Shown here: positions 1 to 8,602 of the stretch, in pieces | Layout of the letters: every line of letters starts with the position of its first letter | How positions within the stretch are numbered: the stretch's first letter is position 1 | Program-made: the position numbers and the translations under genes | From: Rhizobium sp. NFR07 | Lineage (GTDB): Bacteria; Pseudomonadota; Alphaproteobacteria; Rhizobiales; Rhizobiaceae | Assembly (NCBI RefSeq): GCF_900111905.1 | Contig: NZ_FOKM01000006.1 | Coordinates: 186,001-250,000, forward strand | Reading direction: 5' to 3' | DNA: 64,000 bases | The notes under the pieces: generated by a model | Database searches by the model: none | The model's input: the letters and a program-made list of their open reading frames with translations, nothing else | Told to the model about the DNA's origin: nothing

Positions 1-89
1 CTGACGAATGGCGCCCTCGCCGGATTGCCGGGAGAGGATTTCTCCTCCCCCAGCCCCTGCGACAGCGGTTGGGAGCTGTCGGTCAGAGA

Positions 90-1040
90 TCATTTGAAGA
101 CGGCCCGGTAGGGTTCGACATTCTCCTTGGTGACGATGGTGATCGGCACTGAGATCGTCTTCTCGACGCTGCCGCCGTCCGCGATCTTCTTCAATGCGTC
201 CACCGCGGCCGCACCCATGGCGGACGGGTCCTGCTGGATGACGGCGGTGACGTAGCCGGCATCGATGCCGGCGATCGCCTGGGCGGTCAGATCCCAGCCG
301 AATACCTTCACGTCGGATTGCTTGCCCTGGCTTTCGACGGCGGCGATCGCCCCCATCAGCGCCGGCTCGCCGGTGGCGTAGACGGCGGTCATGTCCGGAT
401 TGCCGGTGATCAGGTTTTCGGCCGCGGCAAGCGCATTGTCCTGGATGTTCTGGCCATCGACGACGCCCGCGGTCTCGACACCTTCCGCGCCCTTGACGGT
501 CTTCTCGAAGCCTTCCTGGCGGACATTCTGGATGAATGAGTTCAGGGCACCAACAACGCCGTACTTCACCTTGCCACCCATGTCGCTCTTCACATAGTCG
601 AGGAAGAACTTGCCCATGTCGGCGCCGGCCTTGGCGTTGTCGACGCCGATCTGCGCCTTCTGCGGGCCGTCCGGCAGGATGGCGTCGATGGCGACGACCG
701 GAATGCCGGCGGCGGCGGCCTGCTGCACGGCCGGCATGATGCCATTGACGTCGATGGCAACGACCGCAAGTCCGTCGACCTTCTGCTGGATATAGGTCTC
801 GATCGCGCTGTTCTGCGCGGCCGGGTCGTTATTTGCGTTGAAGATGACCAGCTTGGCGCCGGCAGCGTCGGCGGCCTTCTGCGCACCCTCGTTCATCTGG
901 TTGAAGAACAGGGCCTGCTGGTTGATCTGGACAAGAGCGAAGGTTTTCTCAGCGGCTTGAGCCGCGGAGCCGAAGGAAATGCCGGCGAATGCGGTTGCCG
1001 CGAGCGTCGCGGTCAACATCCTGCGTGTGAAAATAGTCAT
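90..1040 (-). CDS. Ribose-family sugar ABC transporter, periplasmic substrate-binding protein
   Basis: A 316-residue exported protein that should capture a sugar or polyol in the periplasm and deliver it to an ABC importer. Residues 1-29 form a signal peptide (positively charged start, hydrophobic core, cleavage near AQAAE). The rest follows the Peripla_BP_4/RbsB fold: an early LVQINQQALFFNQM segment, the central VDGLAVVAIDVNG strand, and a late VFGWDLTAQAIAGI hinge segment. The ATG at 1040 has a GAGGA ribosome site. The gene lies 37 bp behind a LacI-type regulator on the same strand, so the pair is probably one transcript. The permease and ATPase would lie beyond base 1, outside the window. 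The ligand cannot be read from the sequence. Confidence 0.9.
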   Translation of the reverse strand: MTIFTRRMLTATLAATAFAGISFGSAAQAAEKTFALVQINQQALFFNQMNEGAQKAADAAGAKLVIFNANNDPAAQNSAIETYIQQKVDGLAVVAIDVNGIMPAVQQAAAAGIPVVAIDAILPDGPQKAQIGVDNAKAGADMGKFFLDYVKSDMGGKVKYGVVGALNSFIQNVRQEGFEKTVKGAEGVETAGVVDGQNIQDNALAAAENLITGNPDMTAVYATGEPALMGAIAAVESQGKQSDVKVFGWDLTAQAIAGIDAGYVTAVIQQDPSAMGAAAVDALKKIADGGSVEKTISVPITIVTKENVEPYRAVFK

Positions 1041-1077
1041 GTGTTCGTCCTCTGGTTTTCTTCATTATCGTTGCTTT

Positions 1078-2100
1078 TTATGCTTTCGACGGCGGCGCAA
1101 CGGAGTTCCGCACGACGATTTCTACCGGCAGCAATTCCTCCGAGCTGAGGCTTTCGGATTCCTGCCAGTTTGTTTCAAGAAGCAGCGCCAGCGCCCGTTG
1201 GCCGAGCGCCCGCACGGGCTGGCGTATTGCGGTCAGGGGCGGCGCGAAAAGATGCAATGGTCCCACATCGTCGAAGCCGATCACAGAGACCTCGTCGGGA
1301 ATGGAAATGCCCTCGGCACGCAGCACCTCGATCAGCCCGATCGCGATCTCGTCTGAACTGGCGAAGATCGCCGTCGCCTGCCTGCCTTCATCGAGGAAAC
1401 GGCGCGCGGCCTGCCGGCCGAATTCCACCGTGAAACTGCCCTCGTAACGGATCACCTGGAACGGCTCCCCCCGTTCCTTAAGCGCGCGCTCGAGACCCAG
1501 GGAACGGCGGCGGGTGCTGATCATCTCCTGCGGACCACCGATATAAACGACGCGCCGATGGCCGTGATCTGCGAGATGCCGCCCCGCCAGATAACCACCC
1601 TGCTCGTTGTCGGAAAAGAGTTTAGGCACCATCGCGTTCGGCACATCTTCGTCGACGATGACCACCTTGCCCGTCTGGTTGATCAGCGTGGCAAGTTCGC
1701 CGTCGTCCGGATGGTTGGTGACGAAGATAAGGCCATCGACGTGATTGCGGGCAAGCGCCGTGACATAGGAGATCTCGCGGCCGGGGCGGTTGAGCGTGGC
1801 ATGCAGCGACAATGCGAGGCCACGCTTGTCCGCTTCCTCCTCGACCGCGGACACGAGCGTTGCGAAAAACGGGTTGGCAATATCCGGCACCACCAGCCCG
1901 ATCGTATCCGAGCGACCGCGGCTCAGGCGGCGGGCATGCGGGTTCGGTTCGTATCGAAGATCCTGGATCGCCTTATCGATGCGCTGCTTGGTTTCGGCCG
2001 GGAGCTGAAGCGAGCCGTTAAGGAGGCGCGACACCGTGGCGACCGAGACGCCGGCGGCATCTGCGACATCCTTCAAGCTGGTGGCACGCTTATTAGACAT
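1078..2100 (-). CDS. LacI-family transcriptional regulator
   Basis: A 340-residue repressor of the LacI/GalR class. The N-terminal helix-turn-helix with hinge helix is clear at residues 8-30 (TSLKDVADAAGVSVATVSRL). It is followed by a periplasmic-binding-protein-like effector domain (VVPDIANPFFATLVSAVEE, then the IGFDDVGPLHLFAPPLTAI stretch typical of the family). It precedes a sugar-binding protein gene on the same strand, so it likely controls that transporter and itself. A perfect 18-bp palindrome of LacI type lies 36 bp upstream of its ATG. The inducer is unknown; a sugar or polyol is likely from the neighbour. Confidence 0.93.
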   Translation of the reverse strand: MSNKRATSLKDVADAAGVSVATVSRLLNGSLQLPAETKQRIDKAIQDLRYEPNPHARRLSRGRSDTIGLVVPDIANPFFATLVSAVEEEADKRGLALSLHATLNRPGREISYVTALARNHVDGLIFVTNHPDDGELATLINQTGKVVIVDEDVPNAMVPKLFSDNEQGGYLAGRHLADHGHRRVVYIGGPQEMISTRRRSLGLERALKERGEPFQVIRYEGSFTVEFGRQAARRFLDEGRQATAIFASSDEIAIGLIEVLRAEGISIPDEVSVIGFDDVGPLHLFAPPLTAIRQPVRALGQRALALLLETNWQESESLSSEELLPVEIVVRNSVAPPSKA

Positions 2101-2135
2101 GATGTCTCCGCAACCTCGAACTCTCGGTCAACCTC

Positions 2136-2164
2136 TAGTAAAGCGCTTTACTAAACCGCTTTAC
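2136..2164. promoter_or_regulatory. LacI-type operator, two overlapping sites
   Basis: Bases 2136-2153 form a perfect 18-bp inverted repeat (TAGTAAAGCGCTTTACTA) with the central CG usual for LacI/GalR operators. The next bases, 2152-2164 (TAAACCGCTTTAC), repeat the same half-site as an imperfect second palindrome. The position just ahead of the lacI-type gene suggests autoregulation. That the neighbouring regulator binds here is an inference. Confidence 0.75.
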
Positions 2165-2229
2165 GATGCCACACATTTTTGAGCTGTCAAGCCAAAGAGG
2201 CCCTCAAAAGCTCGACTGTTAACGCCCTG

Positions 2230-2249
2230 ATTTACAGTAACGTACTTCC
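2230..2249 (+). promoter_or_regulatory. Shared 20-bp element, copy 1 (ahead of DUF900 lipoprotein)
   Basis: ATTTACAGTAACGTACTTCC, oriented toward the hydrolase gene and ending 44 bp before its ATG. It is one of six copies in the first 18 kb with the consensus ATTTACNGTWRCGTACTTMY; 15 of 20 positions are invariant. It contains interleaved inverted half-sites (TTTAC/GTAA and AGTA/TACT). It probably is an activator or repressor site of a shared regulon; the binding protein is unknown. Confidence 0.7.
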
Positions 2250-2293
2250 GAACGGGCAGGTCAAAGCTATCGTCGCGCCGGCAAACCGGTGGA

Positions 2294-3499
2294 ATGCGGA
2301 TGAAGGCTCTTATTGCATGCATCATCGTCCTGGCCTTGGCCGGGTGTGGCCACCCAACAGGTGTCATGACGCCTATTGCCGTGACAGCGGCAACGCCAAA
2401 GACGCCGCGGGTAGAGATGCTCGTTGCCACCACGCGGGAACCTTCCGGAAACCGGGCGACGTTGTTCACCGGCGAACGCAGCCCGAGAGCCCACCTGACC
2501 GAGATCGTTGTATCGCTTCCCCCCGGAAGGAAGGCGGGCGAGGTGCAGTGGCCGCAGCGGCTGCCGCCGGATCCGGCCGCCGATTTTGCCGTCACGCGTG
2601 TCAGCGAGATCGATACGATCCAGGCCGGCCGGGCCTGGGTGAGACAGCATTTGATAGCTGGTCATGCGCTTGTCTTCGTCCACGGGTTCAACAACAAGTA
2701 CGAAGATTCCGTCTTCCGCCTGGCGCAGATCGTCCACGACAGTGGGATGCAGGCAACGCCGGTCCTGTTCACCTGGCCTTCGCGCGCCAAGCTCAGGGAC
2801 TACGAATACGACAAGGAAAGCACCAACTATTCCCGCACGGCGCTTGAGCAGACACTCCGTATCCTGGCGCAGGACCCGAGCGTGAAGGAAATCACGGTGC
2901 TGGGCCACTCCATGGGCACCTGGCTGACGATGGAGGCTCTACGGCAAATGGGCATCCGCGACGGCCATGTGAACGGCAAGATCCGTAACGTCATACTCGC
3001 CTCTCCAGATATCGATATCCAGGTCTTTGCCAAGCAATTTGTCGAGATGGGCAAGCCGGCGCCGAAGTTCACCATCTTTGTTTCCCAGGACGACCGCGCG
3101 CTTGCATTCTCAAGCCTGATAACCGGCAAGGTCTCGCGTCTCGGCGCGATCGATCCTTCCAGGGAGCCCTATCGCAGCCGGCTCGATGAAGCCGGGATCA
3201 CCGCAATCGACCTCACCCAGGTCAAGACCGGGGACAATCTCAACCACGGCAAGTTCGCCGAAAGCCCGGAGGTCGTCCAGCTCATCGGCCAGCGCCTGAT
3301 GACCGGGCAAACGCTGACGGATTCGACGATCAGTCTCGGCGACGGCGTCGCGGCTGTCGTCGGCGGCACGGCGCGAACGGTCGGCGCGGCCGCGGCAGCG
3401 CCGCTGGCAATTGCCGAACAGTCGGTAGCCCAGCCTAGCACCACCGACGTCAGCCAGACGTTGCAGGCCGACCCGCAGTCGAGACCGGTGGCCTATTAG
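2294..3499 (+). CDS. DUF900-family alpha/beta-hydrolase lipoprotein
   Basis: A 401-residue probable lipoprotein esterase-like hydrolase. The N-terminus has a signal peptide ending in the lipobox LALAGC (Cys about residue 18), so the protein should be anchored to a membrane. The body has the DUF900 layout: VATTREP near residue 45, oxyanion-side ALVFVHGFNNKYEDSVFRLAQI, and the nucleophile elbow VLGHSMGTW. The C-terminal 80 residues are low-complexity and Ala/Val/Thr-rich. The start has a second in-frame ATG two codons later. A copy of the 20-bp element is 44 bp upstream, linking the gene to the sulfatase/MoxR regulon. The substrate is unknown. Confidence 0.85.
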   Translation: MRMKALIACIIVLALAGCGHPTGVMTPIAVTAATPKTPRVEMLVATTREPSGNRATLFTGERSPRAHLTEIVVSLPPGRKAGEVQWPQRLPPDPAADFAVTRVSEIDTIQAGRAWVRQHLIAGHALVFVHGFNNKYEDSVFRLAQIVHDSGMQATPVLFTWPSRAKLRDYEYDKESTNYSRTALEQTLRILAQDPSVKEITVLGHSMGTWLTMEALRQMGIRDGHVNGKIRNVILASPDIDIQVFAKQFVEMGKPAPKFTIFVSQDDRALAFSSLITGKVSRLGAIDPSREPYRSRLDEAGITAIDLTQVKTGDNLNHGKFAESPEVVQLIGQRLMTGQTLTDSTISLGDGVAAVVGGTARTVGAAAAAPLAIAEQSVAQPSTTDVSQTLQADPQSRPVAY

Positions 3500-3535
3500 G
3501 GTGGATGCGGCGCCTTACCGCCGAGTTACGTGCCG

Positions 3536-3555
3536 ATTTACTGTTGCGTACTTAC
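3536..3555 (+). promoter_or_regulatory. Shared 20-bp element, copy 2 (ahead of MoxR operon)
   Basis: ATTTACTGTTGCGTACTTAC, oriented toward the MoxR operon and ending 78 bp before its ATG. It is the most diverged of the six copies (G instead of A at position 11, A/C at the 3' end), but keeps the ATTTAC and CGTACTT blocks intact. Confidence 0.65.
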
Positions 3556-3633
3556 GCGCCGTCCCAAGACAAAACAGGCTGATTTCCGTCGACCTCCACC
3601 CAGATTTGTTGCGGCAACAACCGGGTTCGATCA

Positions 3634-4611
3634 ATGACTTCACATGACGATATCATCGCGCTTGGCAAGTGCATCGGCCAGTCGATCATCGGGCAGGAGG
3701 CGATGGTCGAGCGGCTTCTGCTCGGTCTGCTCGCCAATGGTCACCTGCTTGTCGAGGGACTGCCTGGGCTTGCAAAAACGCGGGCGATCAAGAGCCTGGC
3801 GAAGAACCTGCAGTCCGACCTTTCGCGCGTGCAGTTCACACCCGATCTCCTGCCCGCCGATATTACCGGCTCGGAGATCTATTTTTCCGAAGGGGGAAAA
3901 GGAGAGTTCAAGTTCCAGCAGGGGCCGATCTTCGCCAATCTCATCCTCGCGGACGAAATCAACCGTGCACCTGCCAAAGTGCAATCGGCTCTCCTGGAAG
4001 CAATGGAGGAACGGCAGGTAACCGTCGGGGGCACCAGCTATCCGCTGCCTGATCTGTTCATGGTCATGGCGACGCAGAACCCGATCGAGCAGGAAGGGAC
4101 CTATCCGCTGCCCGAGGCGCAACTTGACCGCTTCCTGATGCATGTCGAAGTGGGTTATCCGGACGAGAAATCCGAGGCCGCAATCATGCGTCTCAATCGA
4201 GACGAGGAGAATGCCGGCGACGACAAATCCCAGCATGCGGCATCCGAGCGCCTCAATCCACAGGCCATATTCGATGCGCGCAGGCAGATCGGTGCCGTCA
4301 CCATGGCCGAGCCTGTCGAGAACTACATCGTCGCTCTAGTCTTCGCGACTCGCTATCCGAACCGCTTCGACAAGGATCTCGCTGGACTTTTGCAGGTAGG
4401 GGCGAGCCCGCGCGGTGCGATCGGCCTCGACAAAGTGTCAAGATCGCATGCCTGGCTGCAAGGACGGGACTATGTGACGCCGGATGACGTGAAGGCCGTC
4501 GTGCACGATGTCTTCCGCCACCGGCTGATCCTGTCCTACGAGGCCCACGCGTCGAATACGCCGCCCGACCAAATCATCGACCGCATCATCGAACTGGTGG
4601 CCGTCTCATGA
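3634..4611 (+). CDS. MoxR-family AAA+ ATPase
   Basis: A 325-residue AAA+ ATPase of the MoxR class, chaperone-like proteins that usually work with von Willebrand A (VWA) partners to mature or insert metal/cofactor into other proteins. Walker A is GLPGLAKT (residues 42-49) and Walker B ends in ADEINRAP (DE at 107-108). The MATQNPIEQEGTYPLPEAQLDRF block (about 145-167) contains sensor 1, and a C-terminal lid follows. It is the first gene of a six-gene operon whose members overlap by a few bases, preceded by a copy of the 20-bp element. The next genes (DUF58, DUF4381, two VWA proteins, BatD-like) are its usual partners. Confidence 0.93.
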   Translation: MTSHDDIIALGKCIGQSIIGQEAMVERLLLGLLANGHLLVEGLPGLAKTRAIKSLAKNLQSDLSRVQFTPDLLPADITGSEIYFSEGGKGEFKFQQGPIFANLILADEINRAPAKVQSALLEAMEERQVTVGGTSYPLPDLFMVMATQNPIEQEGTYPLPEAQLDRFLMHVEVGYPDEKSEAAIMRLNRDEENAGDDKSQHAASERLNPQAIFDARRQIGAVTMAEPVENYIVALVFATRYPNRFDKDLAGLLQVGASPRGAIGLDKVSRSHAWLQGRDYVTPDDVKAVVHDVFRHRLILSYEAHASNTPPDQIIDRIIELVAVS

Positions 4612-5561
4612 TCCCGATCTCGACAGGCCGAGAAGGCGCTTATGTGACGACCGAACAGCTTGTTGCCCTGGAAGCCAATGCCCGCGACCTTCGCTTCGTC
4701 CAGAAGGCGAAAAGCCATCAGCAGCTTGCGGGACGCCTGCAATCTTCGCTGCGCGGCCGCGGCCTGATCTTCGAGGAACTGCGCGACTATCTTCCGGGAG
4801 ACGACGTCCGCTCCATCGACTGGCGGGTAACGGCGCGAACGACCAAACCGACCATACGCGTCTATGGCGAAGAGAAGGAGCGTCCCGCCATTCTTCTCGT
4901 CGACCAGCGCATCAACATGTTCTTCGGCAGTCGCCGATCGCTGAAATCAGTTACGGCAGCCGAGGCCGCCATGCTCTGTGCCTGGCGCATCCTCGGCTCC
5001 GGAGACAAGGTCGGCGGACTGGTTTTCAACGATGCCGGCACGAGCGAATTGCGACCGCATCGGAGCCGCAATGCCGTCATCGCGCTGGCGGACCGCATCG
5101 CGGAGAAAAATGCAGCGCTTTCGGCCGACTACGCGATTGCCTCCGCCCATCAGGCGCTGGACGATGCGCTGCAACTCACGGCCAATAGAGCCCGCCACGA
5201 CTATCTCATCGTCGTCATCAGCGATTTCGACGGGCACGGCAGCACGACGCGGGACCTCCTGCTGCGGCTGTCCGCCAGCAATGATGTCATCTGCCTGCTA
5301 ATCTACGATCCATTCTTGCTGGAATTACCGAAGGCCGGGGATATCGTCGTTAGCGGTGGCGGCTTGCAGGCCGAACTGGCGCTCGGCCGCGGTGCCGTCC
5401 GGAAAGCGGTCGACAAATTCGCGCGCGACCGGGGCAATGACTTGCGCGCGTGGCAGCGAGAGCTTGGCCTGCCCATGCTTCCGGTCTCGGCCGCCGAGGA
5501 GACGGCGCCGCAACTGCGCCGGCTGCTGGAGCAGTCGGCCTTCCGGCAGCGGAGGCGCTGA
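4608..5561 (+). CDS. DUF58 domain protein of MoxR operon
   Basis: A 317-residue protein with the DUF58 core (VWA-like fold) normally encoded next to moxR. Visible family marks are GLIFEELRDYLPGDDVRSIDWRVTARTTKP at about residues 53-82 and a later strand DYLIVVISDFDG. No signal peptide or membrane span is obvious, so it is probably cytoplasmic and works with the MoxR ATPase. It overlaps the moxR stop by 4 bp and its own TGA overlaps the next ATG, which indicates translational coupling. Confidence 0.9.
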   Translation: MIPISTGREGAYVTTEQLVALEANARDLRFVQKAKSHQQLAGRLQSSLRGRGLIFEELRDYLPGDDVRSIDWRVTARTTKPTIRVYGEEKERPAILLVDQRINMFFGSRRSLKSVTAAEAAMLCAWRILGSGDKVGGLVFNDAGTSELRPHRSRNAVIALADRIAEKNAALSADYAIASAHQALDDALQLTANRARHDYLIVVISDFDGHGSTTRDLLLRLSASNDVICLLIYDPFLLELPKAGDIVVSGGGLQAELALGRGAVRKAVDKFARDRGNDLRAWQRELGLPMLPVSAAEETAPQLRRLLEQSAFRQRRR

Positions 5562-6076
5562 TGGAAGCGGCACCGAAACTCGACCCGATGACCGAAATGG
5601 CACTGCGCTCTCTGCATGACATTGTCTTGCCTCAGCCTGTCTCCCGAATGCCGCAGACCTGGGGTTGGGGCCTTCTCGCCGCCATTGTTCTTGTCCTGCT
5701 GCTGACCTTTGCGATCCGGGCCATTCGCCGCTTTCGCCGCAACGCCTATCGCCGTGATGCCCTGCAGCACCTTGCAGATCTGGAAGGCGGGATGACTGAT
5801 GCGGCGTTGCGTGCCCAGGCGTTCCGCAAACTGGCCGAACTGTTGAAGCGGACGGCGCTGGCGGCCTGGCCGCGGGCGCAGGTAGCCACACTCACCGGCT
5901 CGGTCTGGGCGCAGTTCCTCGGCCGTTCGGGTGGCGCCGGCCGGGAGCTTGCTTCACTGCTCGATGATCTCGAATATCGCGGAGATGTCTCCCTTGCCGT
6001 CCTCTCCGAGGATCAGGCGGAAGATGCCCTCCGCGCGGCTCGTGACTGGATCGAGAGACATCATGTATCAGCTTGA
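5561..6076 (+). CDS. DUF4381 single-pass membrane protein
   Basis: A 171-residue protein with one membrane segment (about residues 33-52, GWGLLAAIVLVLLLTF) and an Arg-rich cytoplasmic stretch after it, matching the DUF4381 proteins found between DUF58 and VWA genes in Bat/MoxR operons. The start at 5561 is chosen because its ATG overlaps the DUF58 stop (TGATG). An upstream in-frame extension would lie inside the DUF58 gene. Its last 14 bases overlap the next VWA gene. Confidence 0.85.
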   Translation: MEAAPKLDPMTEMALRSLHDIVLPQPVSRMPQTWGWGLLAAIVLVLLLTFAIRAIRRFRRNAYRRDALQHLADLEGGMTDAALRAQAFRKLAELLKRTALAAWPRAQVATLTGSVWAQFLGRSGGAGRELASLLDDLEYRGDVSLAVLSEDQAEDALRAARDWIERHHVSA

Positions 6077-7052
6077 ATTTCCATGGCTGCTCCTTGCATT
6101 GCCGCTGCCGTTTCTGGTCTGGTTTCTCATGCCGCCAAAGCGCGAGACCTCGGCCTCCGTGCGCATGCCATTCTTCGATCAGATTGCGAAAGCCGCCGGC
6201 ATCGAGCCGAGCGAAGGCTCGGTCATCGCGCACCGCTCCTGGCCGCAATCCATCGTGCTCGCCCTCTCCTGGTGCCTGATCGTGATCGCCCTTGCCCGGC
6301 CGCAATATGTCGAACCGCCGCTCGAAAAGAAGGAGCCACAACGGGATATCCTGCTCGCACTCGACCTGTCGCAGTCCATGGAAACAAGAGATTTTCGTGC
6401 GACGGACGGGACGCTGGTGTCACGCATCGATGCCGTGCGACAGGTCGTCACTGGTTTCATTACGAAGCGCCGCGAGGACAGGATCGGCCTCATCGCCTTC
6501 GGTGACGCCCCTTATCCGCTTGCGCCCTTCACGATGGATCATGCGCTCGTGCACAGCATGGTCGAGAGCCTGCTGCCAGGGATTGCGGGGCAACGGACAT
6601 CGATGGGGGATTCCCTTGGGCTCGCCATCCGCATGTTCGACAAGACCACGGCGCCCGACAAGGTGCTGATCCTGCTGACGGACGGCAACGACACGGCAAG
6701 CAGGATGCCGCCTCTGAAAGCTGCCGATGTCGCGAGGACGAAGAAGATCGCGATCCATGCCATAGGCATGGGCGACCCTGCCGCGACCGGAGAGGACAAG
6801 CTCGATACCGCAACGCTGGAAAAGATCGCAAGCGGCACCGGCGGCCGGTACTTTTTCGGGGCCGACCAGGAGCAGCTTCAATCCATCTACGAGACCCTCG
6901 ATCGCATCACCCCGGTCGAGCAGAAGCTCTTGACCTGGCGGCCGCGCGTTGAGCTCTTCCATTGGCCGCTTGCCGGCGCGCTGATGCTGCTCGCCCTCTA
7001 TTATCTGATCGCTGGCAGCGCGGGTCTGATCCGGCGGAGGATTTCCGCATGA
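6063..7052 (+). CDS. VWA-domain membrane protein, BatA-like
   Basis: A 329-residue inner-membrane protein. It has two N-terminal hydrophobic segments (about 5-23 and 62-80), a VWA domain with the metal-ion-dependent adhesion site DLSQS (101-105) and a later LTDGND, and a C-terminal membrane span near residues 303-322. This layout is that of BatA, a partner of MoxR ATPases. The ATG at 6063 lies 14 bp inside the end of the DUF4381 gene; the stop overlaps the next start (ATGA). Confidence 0.9.
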   Translation: MYQLEFPWLLLALPLPFLVWFLMPPKRETSASVRMPFFDQIAKAAGIEPSEGSVIAHRSWPQSIVLALSWCLIVIALARPQYVEPPLEKKEPQRDILLALDLSQSMETRDFRATDGTLVSRIDAVRQVVTGFITKRREDRIGLIAFGDAPYPLAPFTMDHALVHSMVESLLPGIAGQRTSMGDSLGLAIRMFDKTTAPDKVLILLTDGNDTASRMPPLKAADVARTKKIAIHAIGMGDPAATGEDKLDTATLEKIASGTGGRYFFGADQEQLQSIYETLDRITPVEQKLLTWRPRVELFHWPLAGALMLLALYYLIAGSAGLIRRRISA

Positions 7053-8602
7053 TCGTCGATTTCCATTTCCTGCGCCCCTGGTGGCTGATGGCACTCCTCT
7101 TGCCCCCAATTGTCCTGTGGCTGGCATCGAACGCCGGCGACCACCGGAACCGGTGGCGAGGCATGATTGCGCCGCATCTGCTCGATCATCTTATCATCGC
7201 ACCCGATCGCCGTCGCCACATGCGCCCGGCATGGATCATTGCAATGGTCATAGTCCTGGTGATCCTCGCTGGAGCCGGGCCGACCTGGCAGAGAGAGGCA
7301 CCGCCCTTCGTCTCGGATGCCGCATCACTGGTTATCGCGGTTGACCTGTCACCGTCCATGGATGCGATCGATATAAGCCCGAGCCGGCTGGAGCACGCGA
7401 AGCTGAAGATCGACGACATCCTGGCCGCAAGACGGGGCGCGCGCTCGGCCATTATCGCCTATGCAGGAACCGCGCATCTGGTCGTGCCCCTTACCGAAGA
7501 CGATGAGCTGATCAAGACCTATTCCGACGCGCTCGCCACCCGCATCATGCCGAAGCCCGGCAAGGATACCGCAGCCGCGCTCAGCTTCGCGAACAATCTG
7601 CTCAAGGCGGACGGCGGCCCCGGCACCATTCTCCTGATGACCGACGGTATCGAGAACACGGCGGCTGGTCATGCTTTGCAAATCGATAGCGATGTTGTTG
7701 TTCTCGGCATCGGCACCGCCGAGGGCGGTCTGGTGAAACAGGCCGACGGCGGCTTCCTGACCGGTGCAGGTGGTTCGAGGATTGTCGCCAAGCTTGACCT
7801 CGACGCATTGAAAGGCTTCGCCAACACAAATGGCTTTCCCGTCGCGACGCTGACCAGCGACGATGCGGACATTCGCTGGATCATCCGGCATGTCAGCACC
7901 AATGTCACCCAGCAGATCGCCAGGGAGGGCGATCGCTGGCACGACGCGGGTTGGTGGCTGCTGTTTCCCATCGCGCTTCTGCTGGTGTTTTCGTTCCGAC
8001 GCGGCTGGGTCGTGCAGGTCGCCATGTTGTGCTTCTGCCTGCGGTTCGTTTTGCCAACGCCGACAGCCGCAGCAGAGATGGCCGACATGTGGCTGACGCC
8101 GGACCAGCAAGGCCGCCGCGCCTTCGAGCGCGGGGATTTCGAAAGCGCAGCCGCGCATTTCCACGATCCGATGTGGAAGGGCGTCTCGCTGTATCGCGCA
8201 GGTCGCTTCCAGGATGCCATCGACAGTTTCGCGGTGATGGATACCGCGGAAAGCTGGTTCGACCAGGCAAACAGCCTCTTCCACCTCGGCAAGCTTGAGG
8301 AGGCTGCCACAGCCTATCAGACAGCACTCGAAAGACGTCCGGCCTGGCCCGAGGCGGTCGCTGACCTCGCCGTCGCCCAACGCCTGCTTCAGCAACAGAA
8401 GGACGAGGAAAGCGAGCAGCAGCAAGATCCGAACCAGAAGCCCGACAGCATACAGTTCGATGACAAGGGCAAGCGGGGAAAGGCGGGAACGGTGGCGGCC
8501 GCCGAACAGACCTCCGAAATGTGGATGAAGAATATCGAGGTCAGCCCGACCGATCTGATGGCACGGAAATTCGCCATCGAATTGCGGGAGGGCTCACCGT
8601 GA
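7049..8602 (+). CDS. VWA and TPR membrane protein, BatB/BatC-like fusion
   Basis: A 517-residue protein that combines BatB and BatC. Two N-terminal membrane segments (about 8-26 and 60-77) are followed by a VWA domain with an intact DLSPS metal site (99-103) and MTDGIEN. Further hydrophobic segments lie near 308-345, then TPR-like helices (about 360-460, FERGDFESAAAHF and WFDQANSLFHLGKLEEAATAYQ), and a charged Gln/Glu/Lys-rich tail. It starts at the ATGA overlap with the upstream VWA gene. The two VWA proteins probably form a periplasm-facing complex served by the MoxR ATPase. Confidence 0.88.
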   Translation: MIVDFHFLRPWWLMALLLPPIVLWLASNAGDHRNRWRGMIAPHLLDHLIIAPDRRRHMRPAWIIAMVIVLVILAGAGPTWQREAPPFVSDAASLVIAVDLSPSMDAIDISPSRLEHAKLKIDDILAARRGARSAIIAYAGTAHLVVPLTEDDELIKTYSDALATRIMPKPGKDTAAALSFANNLLKADGGPGTILLMTDGIENTAAGHALQIDSDVVVLGIGTAEGGLVKQADGGFLTGAGGSRIVAKLDLDALKGFANTNGFPVATLTSDDADIRWIIRHVSTNVTQQIAREGDRWHDAGWWLLFPIALLLVFSFRRGWVVQVAMLCFCLRFVLPTPTAAAEMADMWLTPDQQGRRAFERGDFESAAAHFHDPMWKGVSLYRAGRFQDAIDSFAVMDTAESWFDQANSLFHLGKLEEAATAYQTALERRPAWPEAVADLAVAQRLLQQQKDEESEQQQDPNQKPDSIQFDDKGKRGKAGTVAAAEQTSEMWMKNIEVSPTDLMARKFAIELREGSP

